Of a stretch of DNA of 64,000 bases, positions 20,304 through 28,096 are shown one piece after another. Position 1 is the first letter of the stretch; each line of letters starts with the position of its first letter. A program made the translations under genes and the position numbers. This DNA is from Bacteroidaceae bacterium (lineage in GTDB: Bacteria > Bacteroidota > Bacteroidia > Bacteroidales > Barnesiellaceae_A), in the NCBI GenBank assembly GCA_017410245.1, contig JAFQRE010000002.1, positions 54,431 to 118,430 of the forward strand, written 5' to 3'. The notes under the pieces are model-generated. The model worked only from the letters and a program-made list of their open reading frames with translations. It was not told the origin of the DNA and searched no databases.

Positions 20304-20340
20304 AACGGATACATCACCCTCTATGATGTATCCGTTTTTA
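20304..20340 (+). terminator. terminator of dnaA
   Basis: A perfect 13-bp stem (20304-20316 with 20324-20336) with a 7-base loop runs into TTTTT, 23 bases after the dnaA stop. Confidence 0.92.
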
Positions 20341-20375
20341 TTATATAATTATACAAAAATATCGCTAACTCTTGC

Positions 20376-21266
20376 ATGGGAATAAATGAGGTTGTACATT
20401 TGTATCAGCAATCAACCGGCAAGATGACACAGGGCAACACTCTACACACAGCACCCATTATGGGTATAAGCCGACATCGGCTCTCGACCGATGGTCGCGG
20501 GGTAACTACGCTTGTAGGCTTGCATGGTTGTCCGCTCAACTGCCTCTATTGTCTCAACAACAACTGCCATACGCCCGATGGTATATGGCGAACAATGACA
20601 ACTCAAGAGCTATATGAGGCTGTGAAGATAGACGATATATATTTTCGCTCGACAGGCGGTGGCATAACATTTGGTGGAGGCGAACCGGCACTTCATAGCG
20701 AGTATATAGAGCAATTTTGCAAACAATATGCCCATGGGTGGAACATCACCATAGAGAGTTCGCTCAATGCCCCACTCCATCACATCAAACGCTTGGCCCA
20801 AGTTGCCAACGCATATATTATTGACATAAAGACACTCGATAGAGAGATATATAGACACTACACCGGATTGGAGATAGATAGGGCAATAGAAAACTTACAA
20901 TATCTTATATCGAGAGGAGATGCCGGAAAGATTGTTGTACGCACGCCTCTCATTCCCGATTTCAACACTCTTGCCGATGTAGAAGAGACTACTCAAGTAC
21001 TACAATCGATGGGCATAAAGCACTTTGCGCCACTCACCTATAGCACCAACATCGTCAAGCAACCTCGCAAAGAGAGCCTTGCCGGAAAAACAATATGCAA
21101 TGTGCTGAAGCGGATACGCACAATCATAGCCAATGCCAACAACATAGAGTACACTCCCACACCTTGCACACACACCACTTGCGCTACAGGCAATTGTCCC
21201 ATGTGTGAGAAAGAACTCGCTTGGCTATCGCAACAAATACAACAACGAGATAATGTGATACTATAA
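20376..21266 (+). CDS. radical SAM protein of the glycyl-radical activase-like group
   Basis: A 296-aa radical SAM enzyme. The FeS/SAM motif is Cys52-x3-Cys56-x2-Cys59 (HGCPLNCLYCLNN), followed by GGGEP at about 100-104 for SAM binding. The layout resembles pyruvate formate-lyase activases (COG1180) without the ferredoxin insert. Near the C-terminus a second Cys group (C-x4-C-x4-C-x2-C in the region HTTCATGNCPMC) could hold an extra cluster. No glycyl-radical enzyme is adjacent. Instead a 71-aa acidic protein and a TonB receptor follow in the same operon, so the substrate may be something other than a glycyl-radical enzyme. That last point is inference. Confidence 0.85.
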   Translation: MGINEVVHLYQQSTGKMTQGNTLHTAPIMGISRHRLSTDGRGVTTLVGLHGCPLNCLYCLNNNCHTPDGIWRTMTTQELYEAVKIDDIYFRSTGGGITFGGGEPALHSEYIEQFCKQYAHGWNITIESSLNAPLHHIKRLAQVANAYIIDIKTLDREIYRHYTGLEIDRAIENLQYLISRGDAGKIVVRTPLIPDFNTLADVEETTQVLQSMGIKHFAPLTYSTNIVKQPRKESLAGKTICNVLKRIRTIIANANNIEYTPTPCTHTTCATGNCPMCEKELAWLSQQIQQRDNVIL

Positions 21267-21278
21267 ATACCATATACT

Positions 21279-21494
21279 ATGCTTATAGACGACCTTGACA
21301 AATTGATGAAAGAAATGGGCGAAACATTGCCCCCCAATAGAAGATGCGAAAGTAGTCATTTTATAGAAGGTATCTTACCTCCTACCGATGACGATGATAC
21401 CACCAGTATAATAAGTCCCCTTGAAGGATTGATAGAAGAGAACTTTAACGGCCTTATAGGAGACATAGATTTACCCGAAGACGACCTACAATGA
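21279..21494 (+). CDS. small acidic protein between radical SAM and TonB receptor genes
   Basis: A 71-aa protein with no family I recognise. It is strongly acidic (a DDDD run near residue 37 and PEDDLQ at the end), has one Cys, and shows no signal peptide. It starts 12 bases after the radical SAM stop, and its TGA overlaps the ATG of the TonB receptor (ATGA), so it is translationally coupled and very likely real. It could be a radical SAM partner or substrate, or a cytoplasmic accessory protein; the sequence does not decide. Confidence 0.7.
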   Translation: MLIDDLDKLMKEMGETLPPNRRCESSHFIEGILPPTDDDDTTSIISPLEGLIEENFNGLIGDIDLPEDDLQ

Positions 21495-23485
21495 AACGAA
21501 TACTCCTACTGATACTTTCGCTACAATGTATTGTAGCATCACTTGCCTATGATAATATGGCAAGTGACACCCTTTCGCACGCTCTCGATGAAATATCGGT
21601 AGTGAGTTTCTATCGTGTCAATCTGCGCACAGGAACTACCCTCTCGCGCGATGACATCACTATACAAAACAAGGGACAAGAACCATCGTTCATCATGGCG
21701 CGTATGCCATCGATATTTGCCTACAGCGATACCGGTAACGAATATGGCTACTCATACTTCCGCATGCGAGGCATGGATCAGTCGCGCATCAATATTACGC
21801 TCGATGGTATGCCTCTCAACGATGGCGAGGACATGGGAGTATATTTCTCCAATTTCCCCGACCTATTGTCGAGCATGCACTCTATCAAGGTAGAGAATGG
21901 TGCCAGCATTGCCAATAATGGCGCGGCAGGATATGCCGGTAGTATCAACTTCGAATCGATAGATTTGCAGCGCGACACCACATCGAGTGCATACGCCGGA
22001 TACGGCAGTTTCAATACCCTCAAAGTAGGAGCCGAATATAACACCGGCCGGGTGGGCAACTTTGCTGCACACGTCAAAGCCACTCACCAACAGAGCGACG
22101 GATTTCGCAACCATGCCTACAACAATGCTCAATCGGTATTTGTCAAGTTGGGTTGGTATATCAATGCACGTCACAAAATAGACCTGCTGAGTTTTGTAGG
22201 ACAATCGCGCAACGGCATGGCTTGGATAGGCAGCACGCTGGAAGAGATAGAATCCAATCCACGAGCCAATGGTTGCAGCGATGCCGAAATAGACCACTAT
22301 GTACAGAATATCAACAAGTTGCAATATCAAGGCTCGGTAAGCGACAATGTCATTATCACAGCATCGGCCTACTACAACTTTGCCGACGGCTACTACACCT
22401 TCGATGTAGATAACTATATGCGTCGTGTCATCAACCCCACTTGGGCAACAACAGGCGAGATAGACTGCTACGACCAACGTTTTCACTACGTTGGTGGAAA
22501 TGCTGCAGCCAAACTATACCTCAACAAGTTTGAAGTCACTACCGGCATCAACGCATCTACCTTCAATCGCCGTCACGTGGGCACTAACAACCTGCAAGAC
22601 GCACTGTTATGGGACAATACCGGATATAAAAACGACATAAGCGCCTTTGCCAAAGGCTCGTTTAAGCACCACAATCTCACACTCGGAGCCAACCTGCAAT
22701 ATCGTCATGCCGACTTCGACTACAAAGGCGATAGGTCGTTCGACCGTATCAATTGGGATTTTATCAACTGGTCGGGCAATGTGCGCTGGCAGTTTAACAA
22801 TCGCCATGCACTATACGCAAGTGCCACACAAACCCACCGAGAGCCCACCCGCAGCGATATGTTTGGTGGAGAAGAGAATTACACCACACTCTACACCACA
22901 CAAGCCGAGAGTGTGATAGACTATGAGTTGGGCTACAACATCACCCTGAGTAATTTCACCACCAACATCAATCTATACTACATGGACTTCGACAATGAGT
23001 TGGTACTCAATGGAGCTATGGGCACCAATGGACAACCCATACACATCAATGCCGCCAACAGCTATCGTTGTGGTATAGAATTCTCGGCCGAGTATTACCC
23101 CATCGACAACCTACGCCTTGCCAACAACAGCAGCTACTCGATAAATCAAGTCCGCCACCAGGGCGAAACCTTAACCCATATACTTAGCCCCACATGGCTT
23201 GTCAATCAGGAAATAGGATATAAAATAGCCGGATTTGACATTGGTGCATCTATGCACTACCGTAGCATGATGTACTTCGACCTGACTAATCTTTACAGCA
23301 TAACTCCCTCGCTACGTTTCAACGCTTCGCTATGCTACACCTACCGCAACATTACTGCCGGTATATATATCAATAATATCTTCAACGAGCGTAGCTACTC
23401 AAGTGGCATGATGGGCGCTACATCGCCTCTATACTTTATCGACTCACCTCGCAACTTCTTCTTTGATGTAAGAGTACGTTTTTGA
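21491..23485 (+). CDS. TonB-dependent outer membrane receptor
   Basis: A 664-aa receptor that imports a ligand across the outer membrane using TonB energy. Signal peptide about 1-19; plug domain about 40-155 (YSYFRMRGMDQSRINITLDG, SIKVENGASIANNGAAGYAGSINFES); the rest is the 22-strand barrel ending in an aromatic residue (VRVRF), the usual BAM signal. There is no N-terminal carboxypeptidase-like domain and no SusD partner, so it looks like a metallophore or cofactor receptor rather than a glycan one. Its last 134 bases, including stop codon, occur again, identical, at 27492-27625. GC content drops sharply just after its stop. Confidence 0.93.
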   Translation: MKRILLLILSLQCIVASLAYDNMASDTLSHALDEISVVSFYRVNLRTGTTLSRDDITIQNKGQEPSFIMARMPSIFAYSDTGNEYGYSYFRMRGMDQSRINITLDGMPLNDGEDMGVYFSNFPDLLSSMHSIKVENGASIANNGAAGYAGSINFESIDLQRDTTSSAYAGYGSFNTLKVGAEYNTGRVGNFAAHVKATHQQSDGFRNHAYNNAQSVFVKLGWYINARHKIDLLSFVGQSRNGMAWIGSTLEEIESNPRANGCSDAEIDHYVQNINKLQYQGSVSDNVIITASAYYNFADGYYTFDVDNYMRRVINPTWATTGEIDCYDQRFHYVGGNAAAKLYLNKFEVTTGINASTFNRRHVGTNNLQDALLWDNTGYKNDISAFAKGSFKHHNLTLGANLQYRHADFDYKGDRSFDRINWDFINWSGNVRWQFNNRHALYASATQTHREPTRSDMFGGEENYTTLYTTQAESVIDYELGYNITLSNFTTNINLYYMDFDNELVLNGAMGTNGQPIHINAANSYRCGIEFSAEYYPIDNLRLANNSSYSINQVRHQGETLTHILSPTWLVNQEIGYKIAGFDIGASMHYRSMMYFDLTNLYSITPSLRFNASLCYTYRNITAGIYINNIFNERSYSSGMMGATSPLYFIDSPRNFFFDVRVRF

Positions 23486-23493
23486 GAATATTA
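23360..23493 (+). repeat. 134-bp perfect direct repeat, left copy (3' end of TonB receptor gene)
   Basis: Bases 23360-23493 are identical to 27492-27625 over all 134 positions, at an offset of 4,132. It covers the last 42 codons of the TonB receptor gene, the stop codon and 8 bases beyond. Identity ends sharply on both sides. Confidence 0.97.
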
Positions 23494-23615
23494 AAAGAAA
23501 TCACATTAATCCAAATTAGCACAGCTCGATGTTAAATTAATGTTAATACACTAAAATTTATTTTATAATTCAATTATTTTGACTATTTTAACATCGAATT
23601 TAAAATACAATTTAT

Positions 23616-23795
23616 ATGAAAAAGTTATTATTAATCATTGTATGCGTAATAGTAGCTATTGGCGCATATGCGGCTTACTTGTACACCGCAAGTTGTGGAC
23701 CTCAAAAATACACAGTTCACCCATCGGCATTTGACTCAATCGAGGAGGCTTGGGATTTCTACAAAGAATTAGATGCAGCTCTTTGCGGTTATTAA
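23616..23795 (+). CDS. small exported or membrane-anchored peptide
   Basis: A 59-aa product, MKKLLLIIVC at the start, with one hydrophobic segment (residues 4-24) and a short polar tail with two Cys (SCGPQK and ALCGY). ATG at 23616, TAA at 23793-23795. It lies inside the repeat-bounded block, 172 bases before the GLPGLI gene. I do not recognise a family. The shape fits a secreted or anchored peptide, perhaps the ligand of the GLPGLI/TonB pair, but that is speculation. Confidence 0.6.
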   Translation: MKKLLLIIVCVIVAIGAYAAYLYTASCGPQKYTVHPSAFDSIEEAWDFYKELDAALCGY

Positions 23796-23967
23796 ACTCT
23801 TAGTTTATGGCCGACTCCAAATACCTCTTGTTTCTATATCGTTTTTATTGCATTACTATGCTACCAAAATTATAATATAGATCTGTAAAGATTTAAATTT
23901 AGGGTCAGCCATATTAATTAAGATAACACTTAATTATACGGGTAGTTTACACTTAAACATTTATGTT

Positions 23968-24798
23968 ATGAGAAAATTGGTTATTATAGCAGTTATATTT
24001 ACAACCATATCGTCTTATGCCCAAAATTGGGGAAACTTCGGCAAGCAACAAGCATCTATAACGCCCAATGTTATTGTAGATAATAGTGAATTGCAATGTT
24101 TATATCAACATACAGTCTATGATACAATATTGGCTGAGCATAAAGATTTTTATGAAATACTTGAAATAGGCAAATACTATAGTAAATATGGGAATTATGG
24201 AAGTTATCAACTTGATTCGGCATTAAATGAGTTAGGAGATACTCCTATCACAAATGATGATTTTAAGATATTAGCCAATAAATATGACCCCTCGTGGGAA
24301 TGTATAATAAAAAACATACAAACCGAAAGTCTAAAGGTTTATGGCAAAATTTTCACAGACCGCTATGTATATGAAGAAGAGATAGAGAATATTAAATGGG
24401 ATCTACATAAAGAACATCAAATAATATGTGGCTATGAGTGTTATAAAGCCACAACAACATTCAGAGGTCGTGAATGGATTGCATGGTACAGCGACATTCC
24501 ATTAAGTAATGGCCCATGGAAGTTTGGTAATCTACCGGGACTTATACTCAAGGTAGAAGATAGCAAACAAGAGCATGTATTTACGGCGATAATGATAAAA
24601 CGCGACCAAACAGATTTTGGGTATAAAAAGTTTCAGTATTTCAAGACAACACGCCAAAAATACAATGAAAGTCTTATCGAATATATGAATGAATCTCACA
24701 AGTTTTTCACAGGAGACTTACAACCTCGAAATGTTGACGGCTCGCCACTAAAAATACAAAAACGCAAACGTTTTTTCAATTCAATAGAATTGGAATAA
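23968..24798 (+). CDS. GLPGLI family protein
   Basis: A 276-aa exported protein. Signal peptide about 1-18 (ending SYAQ); the family motif appears as FGNLPGLIL near residue 191, preceded by the conserved stretch around WIAWYSDIPLSNGPWKF. GLPGLI proteins (TIGR01200) are known only from Bacteroidota, often as paralogues and, as I recall, often next to genes for TonB-type barrels with a carboxypeptidase-like domain, as here, where that gene starts 4 bases after the stop. Function unknown. Codon use is AT-rich compared with the housekeeping genes nearby. Confidence 0.9.
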   Translation: MRKLVIIAVIFTTISSYAQNWGNFGKQQASITPNVIVDNSELQCLYQHTVYDTILAEHKDFYEILEIGKYYSKYGNYGSYQLDSALNELGDTPITNDDFKILANKYDPSWECIIKNIQTESLKVYGKIFTDRYVYEEEIENIKWDLHKEHQIICGYECYKATTTFRGREWIAWYSDIPLSNGPWKFGNLPGLILKVEDSKQEHVFTAIMIKRDQTDFGYKKFQYFKTTRQKYNESLIEYMNESHKFFTGDLQPRNVDGSPLKIQKRKRFFNSIELE

Positions 24799-24802
24799 TA
24801 GT

Positions 24803-27415
24803 ATGAAAAAGTATGAGATTATAATACTACTCCTATTGTTGCATATACATATCCAATGTATAGCACAGCTCAACATTGTCGGTAGTGTAATATCGATAGA
24901 TGGAGAATGCATAATGGGCGCATCAATAAAAGTTTATGATGCGCAACAGGCTCTGATGGCATATGCAATTTCGAATGCTAAAGGCAGATATTTAGTAACA
25001 CTTAATGACACTACCGATAGCTATATAACAATCACTTGTTCAAGTTTAGGTCACAAAAATGCTACCAGAAAAATTCATACCGACTCTATTTCTCAATCCA
25101 TAGACTTCATTTTACACCAAAGCGATATAGAGATAAAAGAAGTTGTTGTAAAAGCTCCAGCTATAAGAACTATTGGAGATACGATACAATATAATGTAGG
25201 CTCATTCATGAGCAGCACCGATCGTAATATAGAAGATGTTATAAAACGACTACCGGGAATACAGGTTGAAGAAAATGGACAGATATTTTATAACGGAGAA
25301 TCTATAAACAAATTCTATATTGAAGATTTAGATTTGCTGGGAGGTCGTTATACCATAGCTACACGAAATATTTCTCCAAAGGATATTGCCAGCATAAGTA
25401 TTTATGAAAATCATCAATCGAAACAAGTATTAAAAGAAATAACAACAAGCGACAAAGCTGCGTTGAACTTAAAACTTAAAGACAATAAAAAACTCAAACC
25501 CATAGGATATGCTCAAATAGGAGGTGGATATGGTGATGAAATAAATTGGCTTGCAGAATTATTTGGTATGATTATATCACCAACCAATCAAACCATAGCA
25601 ACAGTAAAAGGGAATAATAGTGGCAATTCATACATTCCTGAAACACAAATTCTCACATCTACTAATACTCATAATACAATTTCAGAAGACATTTTCACAC
25701 AATACCCATTCGGAGAGGCCTCAATACCGGATAACCGCTATTTAAGGAACCAATCTGCAACAACAACTCTAAATACACTTTTCAAAGTCAATAAAAACTC
25801 CTCTATAAGTGCATATATCGACTACACTTACGATGCAAACCACTACAACAATAATGTTATTACCCGATACATATCGGATAATAATAATACTATACAAGTT
25901 ATTGAAAACAATCATTCTCAACTGAAAAATCATATCGCAAACATTCGAGTAAAATATGAGAATAACAGCAATAAGTTATATGTTTTAGAAGAACTAAAAA
26001 TCAATGGAAAGATTAATGACAACTTATATAATGTAGCCAATAACACCAATATAAAGCAAAGTCTTAACACGAATAACTATAACATTACCAATGACTTCAC
26101 CACAATTATCAGAAACAACAACAATTTATATGAGATAAAGTCATTGGTGTGCTTTAGTAATACACCACGTAATTATATAGATGTAACAAATACCAACAAA
26201 GAAGAGTTTGTATTTAGACAAACTGCCGAAGGTTTGGCTTTTTACACCAAGGAAAGTACATCTTTTTCATGGCTTCTTGGCCACAATTCACAATTAGGAA
26301 GTGATATCACTTTTGAAGCACGATACGATGAATTTTACTCAAAACACTTCCAATCCGACAATATTTCAAACAATGAAAATAGAAATAAAGGGTATAAAAT
26401 AATCACGTCAATAGTACCATTTTATCAATTCAAGAATGAACATATTACTTGGCGAACTGAAATACCCGTAAGAATGTATAATATAGGCTATGAAGATATT
26501 TTAAATAGTAGTGATTATATACTCAATAAACCATTCATTGATGTACGTTCAAGTATAAACTTCAATTTTTGGGGACATATTAAAAGTGTCTTTACTATCG
26601 GTCGAGAACATAACATTGGAGATATAGATAATATTATAATTAACCCAATAAATACAACATACCGACAACAAATAGTAATGGGTGCGGGTATAATAGGCGA
26701 ACGTGTTAATAACTATACTTCATTCACTGCTACATATCGAAACTCGCTGTCTGGATTTTTCGGCTCTCTAAGAGCTATGTATAATATTATAAAAAGCAAT
26801 ACAATATCATCATCATATATTTCTTCACAGAATAGCACATACAGCAGCATAAACACTTCTAATAAAGGCTCAAATGCAAGTATAATTCTCAATATTTCAA
26901 AAAACAAACGCTCTTGGAACACTACTTTTAGTTTATCAGGAAGTGCCATATACCTAAGACGTCAAACATATAGACAAAATGAAATGCTAAATATAAAATC
27001 TCAAATTTATAGTATTGCAGCAGATATTTATAGCACATTTTGGGAGGATCGCATTTCGGCTAATATCAATTGTCGATATGGAACAAGCATACAATATGCC
27101 AATGAGATGAATACAATTATTGATGAGCTTACGATGTCTTGTAATATAACCTTATCACCCATTAAAAATTGGGATATATTTGGCAAGCTATACTTTAATC
27201 TCCCTGAACCTTCTATATCGACAATGCTAAATAACACATTTATAGACTGTGGTACAAGATACAAATTTAATAAAATAACTTTTGAACTTACAGGCAGTAA
27301 TCTTACAAATAAGCATATATATACATATACACAAATAAGCAACTATGACCAATATATATATTCTTTTTCGCTACGACCAATAGAGATATTATTTTCGGTA
27401 AGGTACGACTTCTAA
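24803..27415 (+). CDS. TonB-dependent receptor-like protein with carboxypeptidase-regulatory-like domain
   Basis: An 870-aa outer membrane protein. Signal peptide about 1-22; a CarboxypepD_reg-like beta domain about 25-108 (GSVISIDGECIMGASIKVYD); a plug-like domain about 120-240 (IEDVIKRLPGIQVEENGQIFYNGESI); and a beta-barrel rich in N, S, T and I ending in RYDF. It pairs with the GLPGLI gene 4 bases upstream and must be co-transcribed. The partner pairing suggests a shared role in export or uptake of an unknown substrate. Strongly AT-rich codons (many AAT and ATA) set it apart from the receptor gene at 21.5-23.5 kb. Confidence 0.88.
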   Translation: MKKYEIIILLLLLHIHIQCIAQLNIVGSVISIDGECIMGASIKVYDAQQALMAYAISNAKGRYLVTLNDTTDSYITITCSSLGHKNATRKIHTDSISQSIDFILHQSDIEIKEVVVKAPAIRTIGDTIQYNVGSFMSSTDRNIEDVIKRLPGIQVEENGQIFYNGESINKFYIEDLDLLGGRYTIATRNISPKDIASISIYENHQSKQVLKEITTSDKAALNLKLKDNKKLKPIGYAQIGGGYGDEINWLAELFGMIISPTNQTIATVKGNNSGNSYIPETQILTSTNTHNTISEDIFTQYPFGEASIPDNRYLRNQSATTTLNTLFKVNKNSSISAYIDYTYDANHYNNNVITRYISDNNNTIQVIENNHSQLKNHIANIRVKYENNSNKLYVLEELKINGKINDNLYNVANNTNIKQSLNTNNYNITNDFTTIIRNNNNLYEIKSLVCFSNTPRNYIDVTNTNKEEFVFRQTAEGLAFYTKESTSFSWLLGHNSQLGSDITFEARYDEFYSKHFQSDNISNNENRNKGYKIITSIVPFYQFKNEHITWRTEIPVRMYNIGYEDILNSSDYILNKPFIDVRSSINFNFWGHIKSVFTIGREHNIGDIDNIIINPINTTYRQQIVMGAGIIGERVNNYTSFTATYRNSLSGFFGSLRAMYNIIKSNTISSSYISSQNSTYSSINTSNKGSNASIILNISKNKRSWNTTFSLSGSAIYLRRQTYRQNEMLNIKSQIYSIAADIYSTFWEDRISANINCRYGTSIQYANEMNTIIDELTMSCNITLSPIKNWDIFGKLYFNLPEPSISTMLNNTFIDCGTRYKFNKITFELTGSNLTNKHIYTYTQISNYDQYIYSFSLRPIEILFSVRYDF

Positions 27416-27491
27416 CACTCAATAAAAGCATAATAAATCTTATGTGATTGAGGAAATAGTTTATCAATTTGAATTTATAATATATTTAACA

Positions 27492-27625
27492 GGTATATAT
27501 ATCAATAATATCTTCAACGAGCGTAGCTACTCAAGTGGCATGATGGGCGCTACATCGCCTCTATACTTTATCGACTCACCTCGCAACTTCTTCTTTGATG
27601 TAAGAGTACGTTTTTGAGAATATTA
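27492..27625 (+). repeat. 134-bp perfect direct repeat, right copy (orphan TonB receptor tail)
   Basis: Identical to 23360-23493. It encodes the last 42 residues of the receptor (from GIYINNIFNE to VRVRF) and its stop but has no start codon or upstream gene body, so it is a gene fragment. Confidence 0.97.
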
Positions 27626-27647
27626 GTAAAAAGTTCTGGCTAAGAAG

Positions 27648-27682
27648 TTATTATATAAAATTGTGACAACTTTATATAATAA
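27648..27682. repeat. AT-rich inverted repeat
   Basis: TTATTATATAAA (27648-27659) pairs perfectly with 27671-27682 across an 11-base spacer. It could be a terminator for the TonB-type gene to the left, a recombination site or an operator. It lies 22 bases beyond the direct repeat. Confidence 0.55.
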
Positions 27683-27785
27683 TGTGTTGTAACTAAATAG
27701 GAGCATAAATTCAAGCCTACAGCCACAAATACAATTAAATTTCAAATTTTTATATGTTGTAAAGAAAACGGTGGCTTAATCAATT

Positions 27786-27941
27786 GTTCTATGAAAGAAC
27801 CATAAACTATTACGCAAATATATAAAATTATTAATTCATAATCAAGCATGAAGGTGAAAATGTAAAAATATTAAATTTTCACCCAATCTATATACCTATA
27901 TTTCAGCAACAAAGAGCTATTTTATGGTTCTTTCATAGAAC
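27786..27941. promoter_or_regulatory. candidate invertible promoter (inverton) with 21-bp inverted repeats
   Basis: Two perfect 21-bp inverted arms (27786-27806 and 27921-27941) enclose 114 bases. Each arm contains a small palindrome GTTCT-N5-AGAAC, like a recombinase site. The interior holds a consensus promoter on the minus strand (27815-27845) and an inner 9-bp inverted repeat (27853-27861 with 27875-27883). As drawn, the promoter points left, away from the caspase-like gene at 28097, toward sequence with no minus-strand gene; inversion would aim it at that gene. Phase-variable promoters of this size and layout are well known in Bacteroidales. No recombinase is in the window; such enzymes can act from elsewhere. 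A MITE is an alternative, but I see no target duplication. Confidence 0.72.
27815..27845 (-). promoter_or_regulatory. Bacteroidota promoter inside the invertible segment (OFF orientation)
   Basis: On the minus strand TTG (27845-27843), 20 bases, TATATTTG (27822-27815). This is an exact consensus spacing and -7 box. In the plus direction the interior offers only a near match (TATATTTC) without a TTG. Confidence 0.75.
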
Positions 27942-27968
27942 TATGCAATACAACAAAAACAAATTAAT

Positions 27969-28061
27969 ATGGGAGAAATACTTAGAAGTATATTATTAAA
28001 TTTTCTGTTTACAATGATAGTAATTAATAACTATTCCTCTCTATATAGTAAAAAGCAATAG
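27969..28061 (+). CDS. possible 30-aa membrane peptide upstream of the caspase-like gene
   Basis: ATG 27969 to TAG 28061 encodes 30 residues with a hydrophobic core (RSILLNFLFTMIVINN) and a basic end (SKKQ). It lies between the inverted-repeat element and the caspase-like gene and would be the first thing translated after inversion. Size and shape resemble small membrane toxins or leader peptides. Evidence is only position and composition. Confidence 0.35.
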   Translation: MGEILRSILLNFLFTMIVINNYSSLYSKKQ

Positions 28062-28096
28062 AAAAGAATTTCTAATTTTATATAAATCTTCATATC

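Larger units (their letters stand above)
23494..27625 (+). mobile_element. candidate 4.1-kb inserted or duplicated block bounded by direct repeats
   Basis: This 4,132-bp unit holds a 59-aa peptide gene, a GLPGLI gene, a TonB-type gene and one copy of the 134-bp repeat. Its genes are clearly richer in A and T than the receptor gene to the left. No transposase or recombinase is inside. The repeat restores a full receptor 3' end at the left junction, as in integrations that target a gene end, but an unequal recombination event would look the same. Base composition stays AT-rich to about 30.2 kb, so the foreign stretch may be larger than this unit. Confidence 0.5.

Noticed and set aside
23494..27625. 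Integrative element with its own integrase
   Set aside because: No recombinase, transposase or relaxase lies in the block, so I only call a candidate insertion or duplication.
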